DNA of 64,000 bases from Bradyrhizobium sp. WSM1417 (GCF_000515415.1 NZ_KI911783.1:3772392-3836391); one strand, 5' to 3'; positions 47,015 to 56,710 are shown, counted from the first letter of the stretch. Notes: generated by a model not told the origin, from the sequence alone. A program made the numbers and translations.

Positions 47015-47617
47015 TTAAAGCGGCTCGCGCACGCCAAGGCCGTGCATGAAGCGTTCCCGGATTTGTACGGGATCGCGTCGGGTGGCGCCGACGCCCGGCT
47101 TGTCATCGATACGAACGGCGATAAGGCTCGGATCGCCGGCCGACATGGCTTCCTCGACCAGACGCTCGAAATCCTCCTCGTCCGCGGCCCAGGCGCTGTT
47201 GGCAAGCCCGGAGCCGGTCGCGATGGCGACGATGTCAGCCACGTTCGCGGCCGGTGTCGGCTGCGCGCCGGTGATCTGATAGATGCCGTTGTCCATCACG
47301 ATCATGACGAGGTTCTTCGGCTTCAACGCCGCAATCGTCGAGAGTGCGCCGAGCTGCATCAGCAGCGAGCCGTCGCCTTCGAGCGCGAAGACGCGCCGGT
47401 CCGGCTGCGCCAGCGCCACGCCCAGCGCGATCGGGAAGGCGAGCCCCATGCTGCCGAGCATGTAGAAATTCTGCGGACGGTGGCCGGCGGCCCAGAGGTC
47501 GAAATTGGTGTTGCCGATGCCGCCGATCACGGCTTCCTCGTGCTTGAGTTTCGCGATCAGGCGCGAGGTGACGTCGAAGCGGTTCATTACTTTGGTGTTG
47601 CGCGCGTCTGTATTCAT
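47015..47617 (-). CDS. ThDP-dependent decarboxylase, C-terminal (beta) subunit
   Basis: 200-aa protein equal to the PP domain of ThDP decarboxylases. The cofactor motif is EGDGSLLMQLGALSTIAALKPKNLVMIVMDNG (GDG to DN). The small split architecture is that of sulfopyruvate and phosphonopyruvate decarboxylase beta subunits. The ATG at 47615-47617 has GAGG upstream; a GTG at 47632 would overlap the alpha stop. It needs the alpha subunit encoded just upstream to be active. Substrate is uncertain. Confidence 0.82.
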   Translation of the reverse strand: MNTDARNTKVMNRFDVTSRLIAKLKHEEAVIGGIGNTNFDLWAAGHRPQNFYMLGSMGLAFPIALGVALAQPDRRVFALEGDGSLLMQLGALSTIAALKPKNLVMIVMDNGIYQITGAQPTPAANVADIVAIATGSGLANSAWAADEEDFERLVEEAMSAGDPSLIAVRIDDKPGVGATRRDPVQIRERFMHGLGVREPL

Positions 47618-47628
47618 TTGGGCCGGCC

Positions 47629-48195
47629 TCACTTGTCGAACACCTTGCCGCCGGTGAGCAGCGGGTTGAGGATCAGCGCGACCGGCGCCTGCGTCGTGAC
47701 GGCCTGCTTGATCGAACGGTCGGCAATGAATTCGAGCTCGTCGAGCCGGGTAATGGTGTGATGCTCCAGCGCCAGCGAATCCAGCACCGGACGCATGGTG
47801 CGGCAGACCAGTGACTGGCCGTAGTTGAATTCGCCGAGCGTGCCGCGCTCGGACACGAACATGATCAGTGGAATCTGGTAGGGCACCGCGAGCGAGGCCA
47901 GCACGTTGGCGAGCGTCGCAAAGCCCGAGGTCTGCATCAGCACCGCGCCCCGCCGTCCGCCCATCCAGGCGCCCGAGATGATGCCGACGGCCTCCTCCTC
48001 GCGGGCGGTGGCAAAGGTGGTGAAGAACGGATCGGCGTGCAGGTTCTTGATCAGCGGCGTCAGCACGCGGTCGGGCACGTAAGGGACGAGGCTGATCTCG
48101 TTCCGCTTCAGGGTTTGCAGGACGATGCCGTGCCAGCTCTTGTCACCGGAGGTTTGCGCCGCCTCGGACGAGGTTTGTTGCTCCGCAATCACCAT
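47629..48195 (-). CDS. ThDP-dependent decarboxylase, N-terminal (alpha) subunit
   Basis: 188-aa Pyr domain partner. LVPYVPDRVLTPLIKNL and the catalytic-glutamate region TAREEEAVGIISGAWMGGRRGAVLMQTSG match sulfopyruvate decarboxylase alpha (ComD-like). Start ATG at 48193-48195. The alpha-beta pair diverges from a D-2-hydroxyacid dehydrogenase, so a 2-oxo acid or its reduced form may link the two enzymes. No sulfonate or phosphonate genes are adjacent, so the substrate is left open. Confidence 0.82.
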   Translation of the reverse strand: MVIAEQQTSSEAAQTSGDKSWHGIVLQTLKRNEISLVPYVPDRVLTPLIKNLHADPFFTTFATAREEEAVGIISGAWMGGRRGAVLMQTSGFATLANVLASLAVPYQIPLIMFVSERGTLGEFNYGQSLVCRTMRPVLDSLALEHHTITRLDELEFIADRSIKQAVTTQAPVALILNPLLTGGKVFDK

Positions 48196-48430
48196 TGCGT
48201 TCTCCCTTCGGCCGCACGCTTGTCTGGCCGGCACGGCGGTCTGCCGAACTTGACGCAGGCAGCGGGATTGTCAACATGTCCGGGCTGCACCGTGATCTGC
48301 GCCAGACGGCCTGCCGCGGCCGGTGCCGCCGTGTCATAAGCGGCAATAACAAGAGAACGGAGGAACGCATGACAGGAGCGCACGAAGCGCTGGCCCTGCG
48401 GATCTCCTGGAGAGAGCCGGAAGGGTCCTG

Positions 48431-49480
48431 ATGTCCGTCAACAGCAAGCGCGTCTTCTACGTCAAATATCTGGCCAATCCGATCTATATCGACATTCTGA
48501 AGGCGCGACCCGACGTCCGGCTCGATCGCATCGAGAACGAGAGCTCCGAAGACTTCTACGCGTCGATCATCGGAGCCGCTCATGTTTACCAAATCGGCGC
48601 CGCCCGCGACGAACTGGCCCCGCACTTCCATGTCGATGCTGCCTTCCTGAAGCGCGCGCCGAACCTGCTGCTCGTCTCCAGCAACGGCGCGGGATTCGAT
48701 CCTGTCGACGTCGAGGCCTGCACCGATGCCGGCGTGTTGGTCGTCAACCAGTCCGGCGGCAATGCCCATTCCGTCGCCGAGCACGCGCTGGCGATGATGC
48801 TGACGCTGTCCAAGCGCATCATCCAGTCCGACCGCAAGCTCCGCAGGGAGTCCAACGTCAACCGCAACGAACTCGTCGGCAACGAGATCGAGCACAAGAC
48901 CGTCGGCATTATCGGCCTCGGCAATGTCGGTCGCCGCATCGCCGCGCTGTGCAAGGGCCTGTTCGGCATGAAGGTGCTGGCCTACGATCCGTACCTGACG
49001 GCCGAGGTGATGGCCGAGCGGGGCGGCGAGAAGGTCGAGCTCGACGAGCTCTTGCGCCGCGCCGACTTCGTCTCGATTTCCTGTCCGCTCGACAAGGGCA
49101 GCCGCAACATGATCAGCGTGCGCGAGTTTGGGTTGATGCAGCCGCATGCGTACTTTATCACCACGGCGCGTGGCTTCATCCACGATGAAGATGCGCTGCT
49201 CCAGGCGTTGCGTGACAAGCGCATTGCGGGCGCCGGTCTCGACGTCTGGTCCAAGGAGCCGCCACCACCGGAGCATCCGCTGCTCCAGCTCGACAACGTG
49301 CTGGCGAGCCCGCATACCGCGGGCGTCACCATCGAGGCGCGGCAGAACATGGGCCGCATCGCCGCCGAGCAGGTGCTGCAGACGCTCGACGGCAAGCGCC
49401 CGCCGCGCATCATCAATCCCGAGGTCTGGCCACGCTATGCGGAGCGATTCAAGCAGGCGTTTGGCGTGACGCCGGCGTAG
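48431..49480 (+). CDS. D-isomer-specific 2-hydroxyacid dehydrogenase
   Basis: 349-aa NAD(P)-dependent dehydrogenase. Nucleotide motif GIIGLGNVGRRIAALCKGLFGMKVLAYDPY; catalytic triad in TTARGFI (Arg), DVWSKEPPPPEHP (Glu) and ASPHTAGVT (His). It belongs to the phosphoglycerate/glyoxylate reductase superfamily; the precise 2-oxo acid is not visible. Divergent from the split ThDP decarboxylase across 235 bp. Confidence 0.88.
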   Translation: MSVNSKRVFYVKYLANPIYIDILKARPDVRLDRIENESSEDFYASIIGAAHVYQIGAARDELAPHFHVDAAFLKRAPNLLLVSSNGAGFDPVDVEACTDAGVLVVNQSGGNAHSVAEHALAMMLTLSKRIIQSDRKLRRESNVNRNELVGNEIEHKTVGIIGLGNVGRRIAALCKGLFGMKVLAYDPYLTAEVMAERGGEKVELDELLRRADFVSISCPLDKGSRNMISVREFGLMQPHAYFITTARGFIHDEDALLQALRDKRIAGAGLDVWSKEPPPPEHPLLQLDNVLASPHTAGVTIEARQNMGRIAAEQVLQTLDGKRPPRIINPEVWPRYAERFKQAFGVTPA

Positions 49481-49666
49481 TCGACGGTCGCTTTGTCCTT
49501 CCGGGCTGCGATGCTCCTGCTGCCCAACGTCCCGGTTAGCGCTGCGCGCCACCGAATGATCGGCGGGCGGGAACCGCGCCCGACTTTGATCCGCGTCAAA
49601 ATCTCCCTCCCGCAATCCGGCTAAATGGGATTAGAGTGAGCGCCGCCGGGGCAGGCAGGAGGTCCC

Positions 49667-49879
49667 ATGTCAACTTATGTGGTCAGGTTCATGAAGGACG
49701 TGCTCGGCCAGTACGGCCGGCAGATCGAGGTGTGCCAGGGCACGCTCGAGGTCGACGCTTCCGACGAGGACGAAGCCAGAGAGCGGGCGAAGGCAAGGTT
49801 TTGCGAGGACCAGGCGTTGCACCACTGGTCGTTGCATGCCGACCGCATCCAGGTCAGACCGGCCGACTTTCCGTCGTGA
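49667..49879 (+). CDS. Small conserved-looking protein of unknown function
   Basis: 70 aa, preceded by a strong ribosome site AGGAGG. MSTYVVRFMKDVLGQYGRQI looks like a short beta-alpha fold, followed by an acidic helix (SDEDEARERAKARFCE) and a C-terminal strand. No domain is recognised; the excellent ribosome site and codon use favour a real gene. It converges with the PaoC-like gene. Confidence 0.65.
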   Translation: MSTYVVRFMKDVLGQYGRQIEVCQGTLEVDASDEDEARERAKARFCEDQALHHWSLHADRIQVRPADFPS

Positions 49880-49933
49880 GGCCTGGCGCTGGGCGCCCTG
49901 AGGTGACGCCGCCGAACGGATCGCTGCACCGTC

Positions 49934-52135
49934 TCAGTCGAGCAGCTTGTCCAGTGTGATCGGGAAGTGGCGGATGCGCTTGCCGGTGGCATGATAGACG
50001 GCGTTTGCGATCGCCGCCGGGACGCCGACAATGCCGATTTCGCCAATGCCCTTGATGCCGAGCGCGTTGATGTGCGGGTCCGGCTCGTCGACGAAGATCA
50101 CGTCGATGTCGTGAACATCTGCATTCACGGGGATGTGGTACTCGGCGATGTTGGCGTTCATGATCCGCCCAAAGCGGTGATCCATCACCGTCTCCTCATG
50201 GAGCGCCATCCCGATCCCCCAGACCACGCCGCCCATGATCTGGCTGCGGCCGGTCTTGGTATTCAGAATCCGCCCGGCCGCGACGGCGCTCACGACCCGC
50301 GTCACGCGAATGACGTTTAGCTCTTCGTCGACCTTGACCTCGGCGAAGACGGCCGAATGGGTATTGCGCGCGTGCTTCTTGTCCTCGCCGAATTGGTTGA
50401 GCTTTTCCTTCTCGATGCGTTCGACCCCGCCATGGCGCATCACGTCGGCGATCGAGACCGCGCGGCCGTTGTCGCTGGCCTCGGCAATGCTGCCGTCGAT
50501 CAGGGCCGTATCGACCAATTCGGCGCCGGCGAGCGGCGAGCCTGGCATCTTCCCGGCCAGTCGTAACAGCTCCTTGCGCACTTCCTCGGCGGCTGCGAGC
50601 ACCGCATGTGCGCTCGAGGCGGCCATCCAGGAGCCGCCCTCAACTGGCGCCTGCGGCAAGGTCGAATCGGCAAGCCGGACGCCGATGTTCTCGATCGGCA
50701 GGCCCAGCGCATCGGCCGCGACCTGCGCCACGATGGTATAGGTGCCGGTGCCGATGTCGGATGCGGCGCAGGACACCTCGGCATGTCCGTTCGACGTCAG
50801 CACGATACGGACGGCGACCGGCATCTGCAGTGCTTCCCACACGCCCGTCGCCATGCCCCAGCCGACCAGATCCTTGCCGTCGCGCATCGAGCGCGGCGCA
50901 GGATTGCGGCCGCTCCAGCCGAAGGCGTCCGCGCCGCGCGTGTAGCATTCCCGCAATTGCTTGCTGGTGTAGGGGAGGTTCTCGCTCTGGTCGTGATCCG
51001 AATAGCACTTCAACCGTAGTTCGATCGGGTCGAGCTTGAGCGCGACGGCGAGCTCGTCCATGGCGCATTCGAGCGCGCAGACGCCCGACGCCGCGCCCGG
51101 TGCGCGCATGTCGCAGGGCGTGGAGACGTCAAGGTGAACCAGCTTGTGGGAGAAGCGGCTGTTCGGGCTTTTGTAGAGCTGCTCGGCCCAGCCGGTATCG
51201 TTGCGTGCAAAATCCTCATAGCGCGAGGTGACGGCAATGGCCTCGTGCGTGACCGCATCGAGCGTACCGTCGGATTTTGCGCCCAGCGCGACGCGCTCGA
51301 TGGTCATCGGCCGGTAGCCGAGCCCATACATCTGCTGCCGCGTCAGCACGACGCGAACGGACCGCTTCAGCGCGAGCGCGCCGAGCGTTGCCAGGACCAC
51401 CTGATATTGCGGCCGCAAGCCGGAACCGAAGGCGCCGCCGACGTATGGCGAGATCACCCGAATGTCCTCCGGCTTCTTGTCGAACACGCCGCAGAGAAAT
51501 TTGTGGACGTTCTGGACGCCTTGGGTCTTGTCGTAGATCGTGAGCTTGCCATTGTTGTCCCAGACCGCCGTAGTCGCATAGAGCTCCATCGGGTTGTGAT
51601 GCTCGGTCGGTATCACGTAGTCCGCCTCGTGGCGCACATCGGCTCCTGCAAGGGCGGCTGCGGCGTCGCCGCGGGGCTTATGCGGCTTGTCCTTCTCGGC
51701 AGCGTTGCCGCGCTCGCCTTCGAGGTCGGTCGCAAAACTATGCTGCTCATAGTCGACCCGCACGAGCGTCGCGGCGAATTTCGCGATTTCCCAGTCCTCC
51801 GCGACGACCAGTGCGATCGGCTGACCGTTGAACTTGATCGTGTCGTCATAAAGCGGACGGAAGGGCGACCCATCCGGTGCGACCTCGTCCTTCCAAGCCT
51901 CGTCCTCGTCGGCCAGCGGCGGACGGTTCGCATGCGTGAGCACGTCGAGCACGCCCTCGACCTGCAGCGCCGCATCGGTGTCGAGGCGAGCAATGCGCCC
52001 GCATGGAATGGTGGCCTCGACGACGAAGCCATGGAGGAGCCTGTCGGCCGGGAATTCGCCGGCGTATTTGGCGGCCCCGGTGACCTTGGCCCGTCCGTCG
52101 ACACGCGACGTCGGCGTTCCCACATAAGCGTTCAT
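49934..52135 (-). CDS. Xanthine dehydrogenase-family molybdopterin subunit (PaoC-like)
   Basis: 733-aa large subunit that binds the Mo-MCD cofactor and oxidises aldehydes or purine-like heterocycles. The N-terminal RVDGRAKVTGAAKYAGEFP is the family opening; GGAFGSGLRPQYQ and GAASGVCALECAMDELA are Moco-contact loops; the catalytic glutamate is in IKGIGEIGIVGVPAAIANA near the C-terminus. ATG at 52133-52135. Third gene of a 2Fe-2S, FAD, Moco operon. Substrate range not known. Confidence 0.9.
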   Translation of the reverse strand: MNAYVGTPTSRVDGRAKVTGAAKYAGEFPADRLLHGFVVEATIPCGRIARLDTDAALQVEGVLDVLTHANRPPLADEDEAWKDEVAPDGSPFRPLYDDTIKFNGQPIALVVAEDWEIAKFAATLVRVDYEQHSFATDLEGERGNAAEKDKPHKPRGDAAAALAGADVRHEADYVIPTEHHNPMELYATTAVWDNNGKLTIYDKTQGVQNVHKFLCGVFDKKPEDIRVISPYVGGAFGSGLRPQYQVVLATLGALALKRSVRVVLTRQQMYGLGYRPMTIERVALGAKSDGTLDAVTHEAIAVTSRYEDFARNDTGWAEQLYKSPNSRFSHKLVHLDVSTPCDMRAPGAASGVCALECAMDELAVALKLDPIELRLKCYSDHDQSENLPYTSKQLRECYTRGADAFGWSGRNPAPRSMRDGKDLVGWGMATGVWEALQMPVAVRIVLTSNGHAEVSCAASDIGTGTYTIVAQVAADALGLPIENIGVRLADSTLPQAPVEGGSWMAASSAHAVLAAAEEVRKELLRLAGKMPGSPLAGAELVDTALIDGSIAEASDNGRAVSIADVMRHGGVERIEKEKLNQFGEDKKHARNTHSAVFAEVKVDEELNVIRVTRVVSAVAAGRILNTKTGRSQIMGGVVWGIGMALHEETVMDHRFGRIMNANIAEYHIPVNADVHDIDVIFVDEPDPHINALGIKGIGEIGIVGVPAAIANAVYHATGKRIRHFPITLDKLLD

Positions 52136-52142
52136 AGGGTCC

Positions 52143-53159
52143 TCACGCGATCTTCTTGTGGGCCTGGGATTGCGGCGTGGCGTTCGCCGCCTGTGTGAGC
52201 GTCCGCACGATGGCGCGGCGTGCGAGCTCGACCTTGAAGCCGTTATGTGAGCGGGCCGTTGCTCCCTGGAGCAAGAGATCCGCGGCGTGCGAGAAGTGAT
52301 CGGGCGTCGCGGCCTGGCCGCGCAACGCAGCTTCGGCTTCGAGGCTGCGCCAGGGCTTGTGAGCCACGCCGCCGAGCGCCAAGCGTGCCCCGATGATCGC
52401 GTTGCCCTCCAATTCCAACGCGGCGGCGACCGAGACCAGAGCAAAGGCATAGGACATGCGGTCGCGAATTTTGAGGTAGCTGTAGTTTTGAGCAAAGCCG
52501 CGCGGCGGCAGTTCGATCGCCGTGATGATCTCGCCGGTGCCGAGGTTGGTATCGACATGAGGCTTGTCGCCGGGCAGCCGATGGAAATCGGTCACCGCGA
52601 TGGTGCGTTCGCCGGAGGGACCCGCGACGTGCACGAGCCCGTCGAGCGCGGCCAGCGCCACGCTCATGTCGGATGGATTGGTCGCGATGCAGGATGCGCT
52701 CGTGCCCAGGATCGCATGGTTGCGGTTCAGCCCGTCCATCGCCGAGCAGCCGCTGCCGGGATGTCGCTTGTTGCAGGGCGTGGCCGTGTCATAGAAATAG
52801 GCGCAACGCGTTCGCTGCATCAGATTGCCGCCAACGGAGGCCATGTTGCGCAATTGCGCCGAGGCGCCGGCCAGAATGGCGCTGGCGAGCAGGGGATAGC
52901 GTTGCTCGATCAATGGATGGTAGGCGAGGTCCGAGTTCGGCACCAGGGCGCCGATGCGCAAGGACCCGTCCGCCGTCTCCTCGACCTCGCGGAGCGGCAG
53001 GCGGGAAATGTCGATGAGCCGGGTGGGGCGTTCGACATTCTCTTTCATCAGGTCGATCAGATTGGTGCCGCCGGCAATCAGTTTGGCGCCGGGATCGGCG
53101 GCGAGCAGGCGGATCGCGTCGGCGATATCAGTGGCTCGGGCGTACTGGAAGTTGTTCAT
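52143..53159 (-). CDS. FAD-binding subunit with extra [4Fe-4S] cluster site (PaoB-like)
   Basis: 338 aa. FAD-binding PCMH fold: LIAGGTNLIDLMKENVERP and SVGGNLMQRTRC. An insertion with four cysteines (C119, C129, C138 and C157, in RTRCAYFYDTATPCNKRHPGSGCS and SASC) is the signature of the PaoB group, which carries a [4Fe-4S] cluster absent from ordinary xanthine dehydrogenases. Overlaps the small subunit stop by 4 bp. Confidence 0.9.
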   Translation of the reverse strand: MNNFQYARATDIADAIRLLAADPGAKLIAGGTNLIDLMKENVERPTRLIDISRLPLREVEETADGSLRIGALVPNSDLAYHPLIEQRYPLLASAILAGASAQLRNMASVGGNLMQRTRCAYFYDTATPCNKRHPGSGCSAMDGLNRNHAILGTSASCIATNPSDMSVALAALDGLVHVAGPSGERTIAVTDFHRLPGDKPHVDTNLGTGEIITAIELPPRGFAQNYSYLKIRDRMSYAFALVSVAAALELEGNAIIGARLALGGVAHKPWRSLEAEAALRGQAATPDHFSHAADLLLQGATARSHNGFKVELARRAIVRTLTQAANATPQSQAHKKIA

Positions 53160-53647
53160 GGCTGGCCCATTGCCTGCTGGATGGCGGCGACGATGTTCGG
53201 GTAGGCGCCGCAGCGGCAGAGGTTTCCGCTCATCAACTCCCGGATCTCGTCAGTATCTTTGGCACGGCCTTCGGCGAGCAGTCCGGCCGCCGAACATATC
53301 TGTCCCGACGTGCAATAGCCGCATTGGAAGGCGTCATGGTCGATGAACGCCTGTTGCAGGGGATGCAGCGCGCCGTCTTTGGCAAGGCCTTCAATGGTCG
53401 TGATCTCCGCGCCGTCCTTCATGACGGCGAGCGTGAGGCAGGAATTGACGCGCCGGCCGTCCACCAGCACGGTGCAAGCGCCGCACTGACCATGGTCGCA
53501 GCCCTTCTTGGTGCCGCTCAGCGCGAGATGGTCCCGCAAGGCGTCGAGCAGCGTGGTCCATGGCACGAGATCGAGCGTGTGACTGACGCCGTTGACGACA
53601 AGCTGGATCGGAATGCGTTCGGAAATCTGATGCGTGAGATCGGCCAT
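53156..53647 (-). CDS. [2Fe-2S] subunit of the PaoABC-like dehydrogenase
   Basis: 163-aa protein with two [2Fe-2S] sites: GCDHGQCGACTVLVDGRRVNSC and CGYCTSGQI...GNLCRCGAYPNI. First gene of the operon. The E. coli PaoA homologue has a Tat signal peptide; here the N-terminus (MADLTHQISERIPIQLVVNG) has no twin arginine, so this enzyme is probably cytoplasmic. Confidence 0.9.
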   Translation of the reverse strand: MADLTHQISERIPIQLVVNGVSHTLDLVPWTTLLDALRDHLALSGTKKGCDHGQCGACTVLVDGRRVNSCLTLAVMKDGAEITTIEGLAKDGALHPLQQAFIDHDAFQCGYCTSGQICSAAGLLAEGRAKDTDEIRELMSGNLCRCGAYPNIVAAIQQAMGQP

Positions 53648-53785
53648 GTCCTGCTCCCTGCGACGGCGACGAGGCCGGACGTCAACCGTGTTGACGCGGG
53701 GGCACGCCTCCGCCGGCCAATAGCGCCCAACGGACCACCGACCGGTTGGTTCCTTGCAGCAGTTCGCCTTTCCGAGAGGTTGCGG

Positions 53786-54265
53786 TCAGCGCTTTGTTTC
53801 GCCGAACACCACATTCGGCACGGCGCGGTTGACAACTTCGCGCAGCGCGAAGCTCGATTGTACCCGCGCGACGCGCGGCAGGCGCGACAGCTCCATGCGG
53901 TGGATGCGCTCGAAATCCTGGATGTCGCGGGCGAGCACGATCAGTATGTAGTCGTCGGTCCCCGACATCAGGAAGCAGCGCACGACGGACGGGCATTTCA
54001 CCACCTCCGCCTCGAATGCCTTCAACGCCTCGTCGCTCTGGCTTTCCAGCGCGATACGAACCAGCACCGTGGTGGTGAGGCCGAACTGCGCGAGGTCGAG
54101 CGTGGCCTGATAGCCCTGGATATAGCCGTCGTCTTCCAGCGCCTTCTGCCGCCGCGCGAGCGCGGTGCTTGATAGCCCAACCTTGTTGGCGAGCTCGGTG
54201 TGGCTGGCCCGCGCGTTGGTCGTGAGTTCCGCGAGGATGGCGAGATCTTTCCGGTCGAGGGCCAA
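53786..54265 (-). CDS. Lrp/AsnC-family regulator of alanine dehydrogenase
   Basis: 159 aa. HTH in LDRKDLAILAELTTNARASHTELANKVGLSSTALARRQKALEDDGYI; the RAM effector domain follows. The start is taken as TTG at 54263-54265, giving the standard family N-terminus; a GTG at 54343 would add 26 unrelated residues. Divergent from ald, the same arrangement as AldR/ald in other bacteria, so alanine-responsive control of ald is likely. Confidence 0.88.
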   Translation of the reverse strand: MALDRKDLAILAELTTNARASHTELANKVGLSSTALARRQKALEDDGYIQGYQATLDLAQFGLTTTVLVRIALESQSDEALKAFEAEVVKCPSVVRCFLMSGTDDYILIVLARDIQDFERIHRMELSRLPRVARVQSSFALREVVNRAVPNVVFGETKR

Positions 54266-54399
54266 AGTTTCGTTTCCAGCGTGAAAGGGCGTTTGCGCGC
54301 CGGAAACCGGCGCAGGGAGGCCAAAGCTAGCGGATATTTGCACGAAACCAAACCGGGCACGTCGCTACGATCATGAGGTGAATCCAAAGGAGGCCCGGG

Positions 54400-55515
54400 A
54401 TGCGCGTCGGTGTGCCCAAGGAAATCAAAGTGCAGGAATATCGCGTCGGGCTCACCCCGGGTGCGGTCCGCGAATATGTCGCGGCGGGGCACGAGGTGAC
54501 GGTCGAGACCGGTGCGGGCGGCGGCATCGGCGCGTCCGACGAAGTCTACCGGCGGGCAGGGGCCGCCATTGCCGAGAGCGCGCGCGACATCTTCGCGAAG
54601 TCCGACATGATCGTGAAGGTGAAGGAGCCGCAGAAAAGCGAGTGGGTCCAGCTCCGCGAAAGCCAGATCCTGTTCACTTATCTCCATCTCGCGCCGGATC
54701 CCGAACAGGTCAGGGGTTTGCTCACCTCCGGCTGTACTGCGATCGCCTATGAAACCGTCACCGACGCGGCCGGTCACCTCCCCCTGCTTGCGCCGATGAG
54801 CGAAGTCGCCGGCCGCCTCGCCATCGAGGCCGCCGGCGCCGCGCTCAAGCGCTCGGCTGGCGGGCGCGGGCTGCTGCTTGGCGGCGTCCCTGGCGTGCAG
54901 CCGGCGCGGGTTGTCGTGCTCGGCGGAGGGGTGGTTGGGACGCAGGCCGCGCGCATGGCCGCAGGCCTTGGCGCCGAAGTCACCGTGATCGACCGCTCTA
55001 TTCGTCGGTTGCGGGAGCTCGATGATCTCTTCGCCGGGCGCGTACGCACCCGTTTCTCCACCATCGAATCAGTTGAGGAGGAGGTGTTCGCTGCCGACGT
55101 CGTGATCGGCGCGGTGCTGGTGCCGGGCGCGAGCGCGCCCAAGCTCGTCACGCGTGCGATGTTGACATCGATGCGACCGGGCGCCGTGCTGGTCGACGTC
55201 GCGATCGATCAGGGCGGCTGCTTCGAGACCTCGCACCCGACCACGCATGCCGATCCGACCTATCTGGTTGACGGCATCGTGCATTACTGCGTCGCTAATA
55301 TGCCGGGCGCGGTGCCGGTGACGTCGAGCCAGGCGCTGAACAACGCGACGCTGCCGTTCGGCCTGATGCTCGCGAACAAGGGCTTCGCGGCGGTGCTGGA
55401 AAATCCACATCTTCGCAATGGGCTGAATGTGCACCGCGGCCGCATCGCCAACAAGGCGGTGGCCGAAAGCCTCGGGCTGGAGTTTGCTCCGGTAGGGAGC
55501 GGGCTGGCGGCGTAG
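54400..55515 (+). CDS. ald: Alanine dehydrogenase
   Basis: 371-aa NAD-dependent enzyme interconverting L-alanine and pyruvate plus ammonium. [20 protein letters not shown] is the family start, the NAD motif is [30 protein letters not shown], and [17 protein letters not shown] and [25 protein letters not shown] complete the signature. A perfect AAAGGAGG lies before the ATG. Confidence 0.95.
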   Translation: MRVGVPKEIKVQEYRVGLTPGAVREYVAAGHEVTVETGAGGGIGASDEVYRRAGAAIAESARDIFAKSDMIVKVKEPQKSEWVQLRESQILFTYLHLAPDPEQVRGLLTSGCTAIAYETVTDAAGHLPLLAPMSEVAGRLAIEAAGAALKRSAGGRGLLLGGVPGVQPARVVVLGGGVVGTQAARMAAGLGAEVTVIDRSIRRLRELDDLFAGRVRTRFSTIESVEEEVFAADVVIGAVLVPGASAPKLVTRAMLTSMRPGAVLVDVAIDQGGCFETSHPTTHADPTYLVDGIVHYCVANMPGAVPVTSSQALNNATLPFGLMLANKGFAAVLENPHLRNGLNVHRGRIANKAVAESLGLEFAPVGSGLAA

Positions 55516-55524
55516 CGTTGCTGC

Positions 55525-56160
55525 TCATACCGGCTTGCGATGGCGGCTGCCGAGCGCGGCCTCGACCGTCTCGGGCTTCTCGATGCGCGCGATCAGCATG
55601 TCGATGCGATCGCCGCCCCAGAACAGCTCGCCGTTGAACACCATGGTCGGCACGCCGAACACGCCGAGCGCTTCGGCCTCGTCGATGATGCGGTCGTGTT
55701 CGGCGCGGGCAGGGCCGTGGACGTAAGCTTCGAACTCACTGGCTGAACCACCGCAGGACGTGATGACGTCGGTGATTGCGGCGAGATCGTCGATCTCGAG
55801 CTCATGGCTCCAGAACCGACGAAACACCATGTCGTGATACGCACGGAAGAAGCCGTGCTGTTGGGCGAACAGCATGCCGACGCTGGAATAGAACGCGTCG
55901 TAGATCCGCCGGGGCCCTTTCATGACGAGCCCTTGCGCATTGGCATAGCGCCGCGCGTCCATATAGGCGTAGCGCACCTTGCGCCAGAAATGCGGCGTGC
56001 GCTCTTCCACGGTCCCCATGAATTCGGCAACGCGCAGCGTATAGGGCAGCCATTCGATCTCGACGCCGTGCGTCTCCTGCAGTTCGAATAGGCGCTTGTT
56101 GGCCACGAACGCGTAGGGGCTCTTGTAGTCGGTGTAGACGCGCACGCGGGGGTTTGGCAT
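55525..56160 (-). CDS. 2-hydroxychromene-2-carboxylate isomerase family (kappa-class DsbA-like)
   Basis: 211-aa thioredoxin-fold protein. RVYTDYKSPYAFVANKRLFEL has Ser in place of the redox CxxC, as in kappa-class glutathione transferases and HCCA isomerases; GVFGVPTMVFNGELFWGGDRIDML is the conserved cis-proline end region. Glutathione-dependent isomerase or transferase activity is likely; no naphthalene-degradation genes are nearby. Converges with ald. Confidence 0.85.
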   Translation of the reverse strand: MPNPRVRVYTDYKSPYAFVANKRLFELQETHGVEIEWLPYTLRVAEFMGTVEERTPHFWRKVRYAYMDARRYANAQGLVMKGPRRIYDAFYSSVGMLFAQQHGFFRAYHDMVFRRFWSHELEIDDLAAITDVITSCGGSASEFEAYVHGPARAEHDRIIDEAEALGVFGVPTMVFNGELFWGGDRIDMLIARIEKPETVEAALGSRHRKPV

Positions 56161-56361
56161 TGGCAGATTCCTTTCATACGCGCGGCGCTACCTGCTAGCC
56201 GTGGCGCCGGTGCTCAAATAGGCCGGAAGAAGAAAACTATTGCCCCGGGCCCGTCGGGCGAAAGGAGTTTCCCCTCCGGGAGGTAAAAAAGCCAATCGCT
56301 TCCATTGCTGTTTGGGGCCGAAACGACGACATTTCCATCAGAAATTGATGGATTGACTGCT

Positions 56362-56580
56362 ATGGAACGCACCAGGTTTGAGCCTTTCGGCGAGCAATTG
56401 GTGTCCGCAACGGACACCCAGCCGCGCTCGCGCGGGTCAAAGCTGCTGCTGCGGGTTGGGACCGGCCTGTTCTGGTCGCTGGTTGCCGGCATCGTGCTGG
56501 CGCGTGCCGCCTTCTTCGAGCCCGGCGTCTACGACGGCTTCAGCCGCGTCGCCTCGCTGGCCAAGAGCCTGATCTTCTAA
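56362..56580 (+). CDS. Small single-span membrane protein
   Basis: 72 aa, MERTRFEPFGEQLVSATDTQ then one hydrophobic segment (about 35-53, GTGLFWSLVAGIVLARAAFF). The ribosome site is weak (GATGGA). No domain is recognised; a further 19 codons are open upstream but would lack a better start. Confidence 0.5.
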   Translation: MERTRFEPFGEQLVSATDTQPRSRGSKLLLRVGTGLFWSLVAGIVLARAAFFEPGVYDGFSRVASLAKSLIF

Positions 56581-56710
56581 GGCGCGCCTGATCTTCCGAG
56601 GCGGATTATTCCGGGCTGAGGATAGAACTTCCCTCTGCCCTGATATGTCGAAAACTTATTTCCCAATCGGATGGCGCTGCGTATAAATCCTTCTCCTTGG
56701 GGAGAGATTT

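Noticed and set aside
48143..49615. 490-codon minus-strand frame opposite the 2-hydroxyacid dehydrogenase
   Set aside because: Antisense shadow; the plus strand has all catalytic motifs of a dehydrogenase and a good start.
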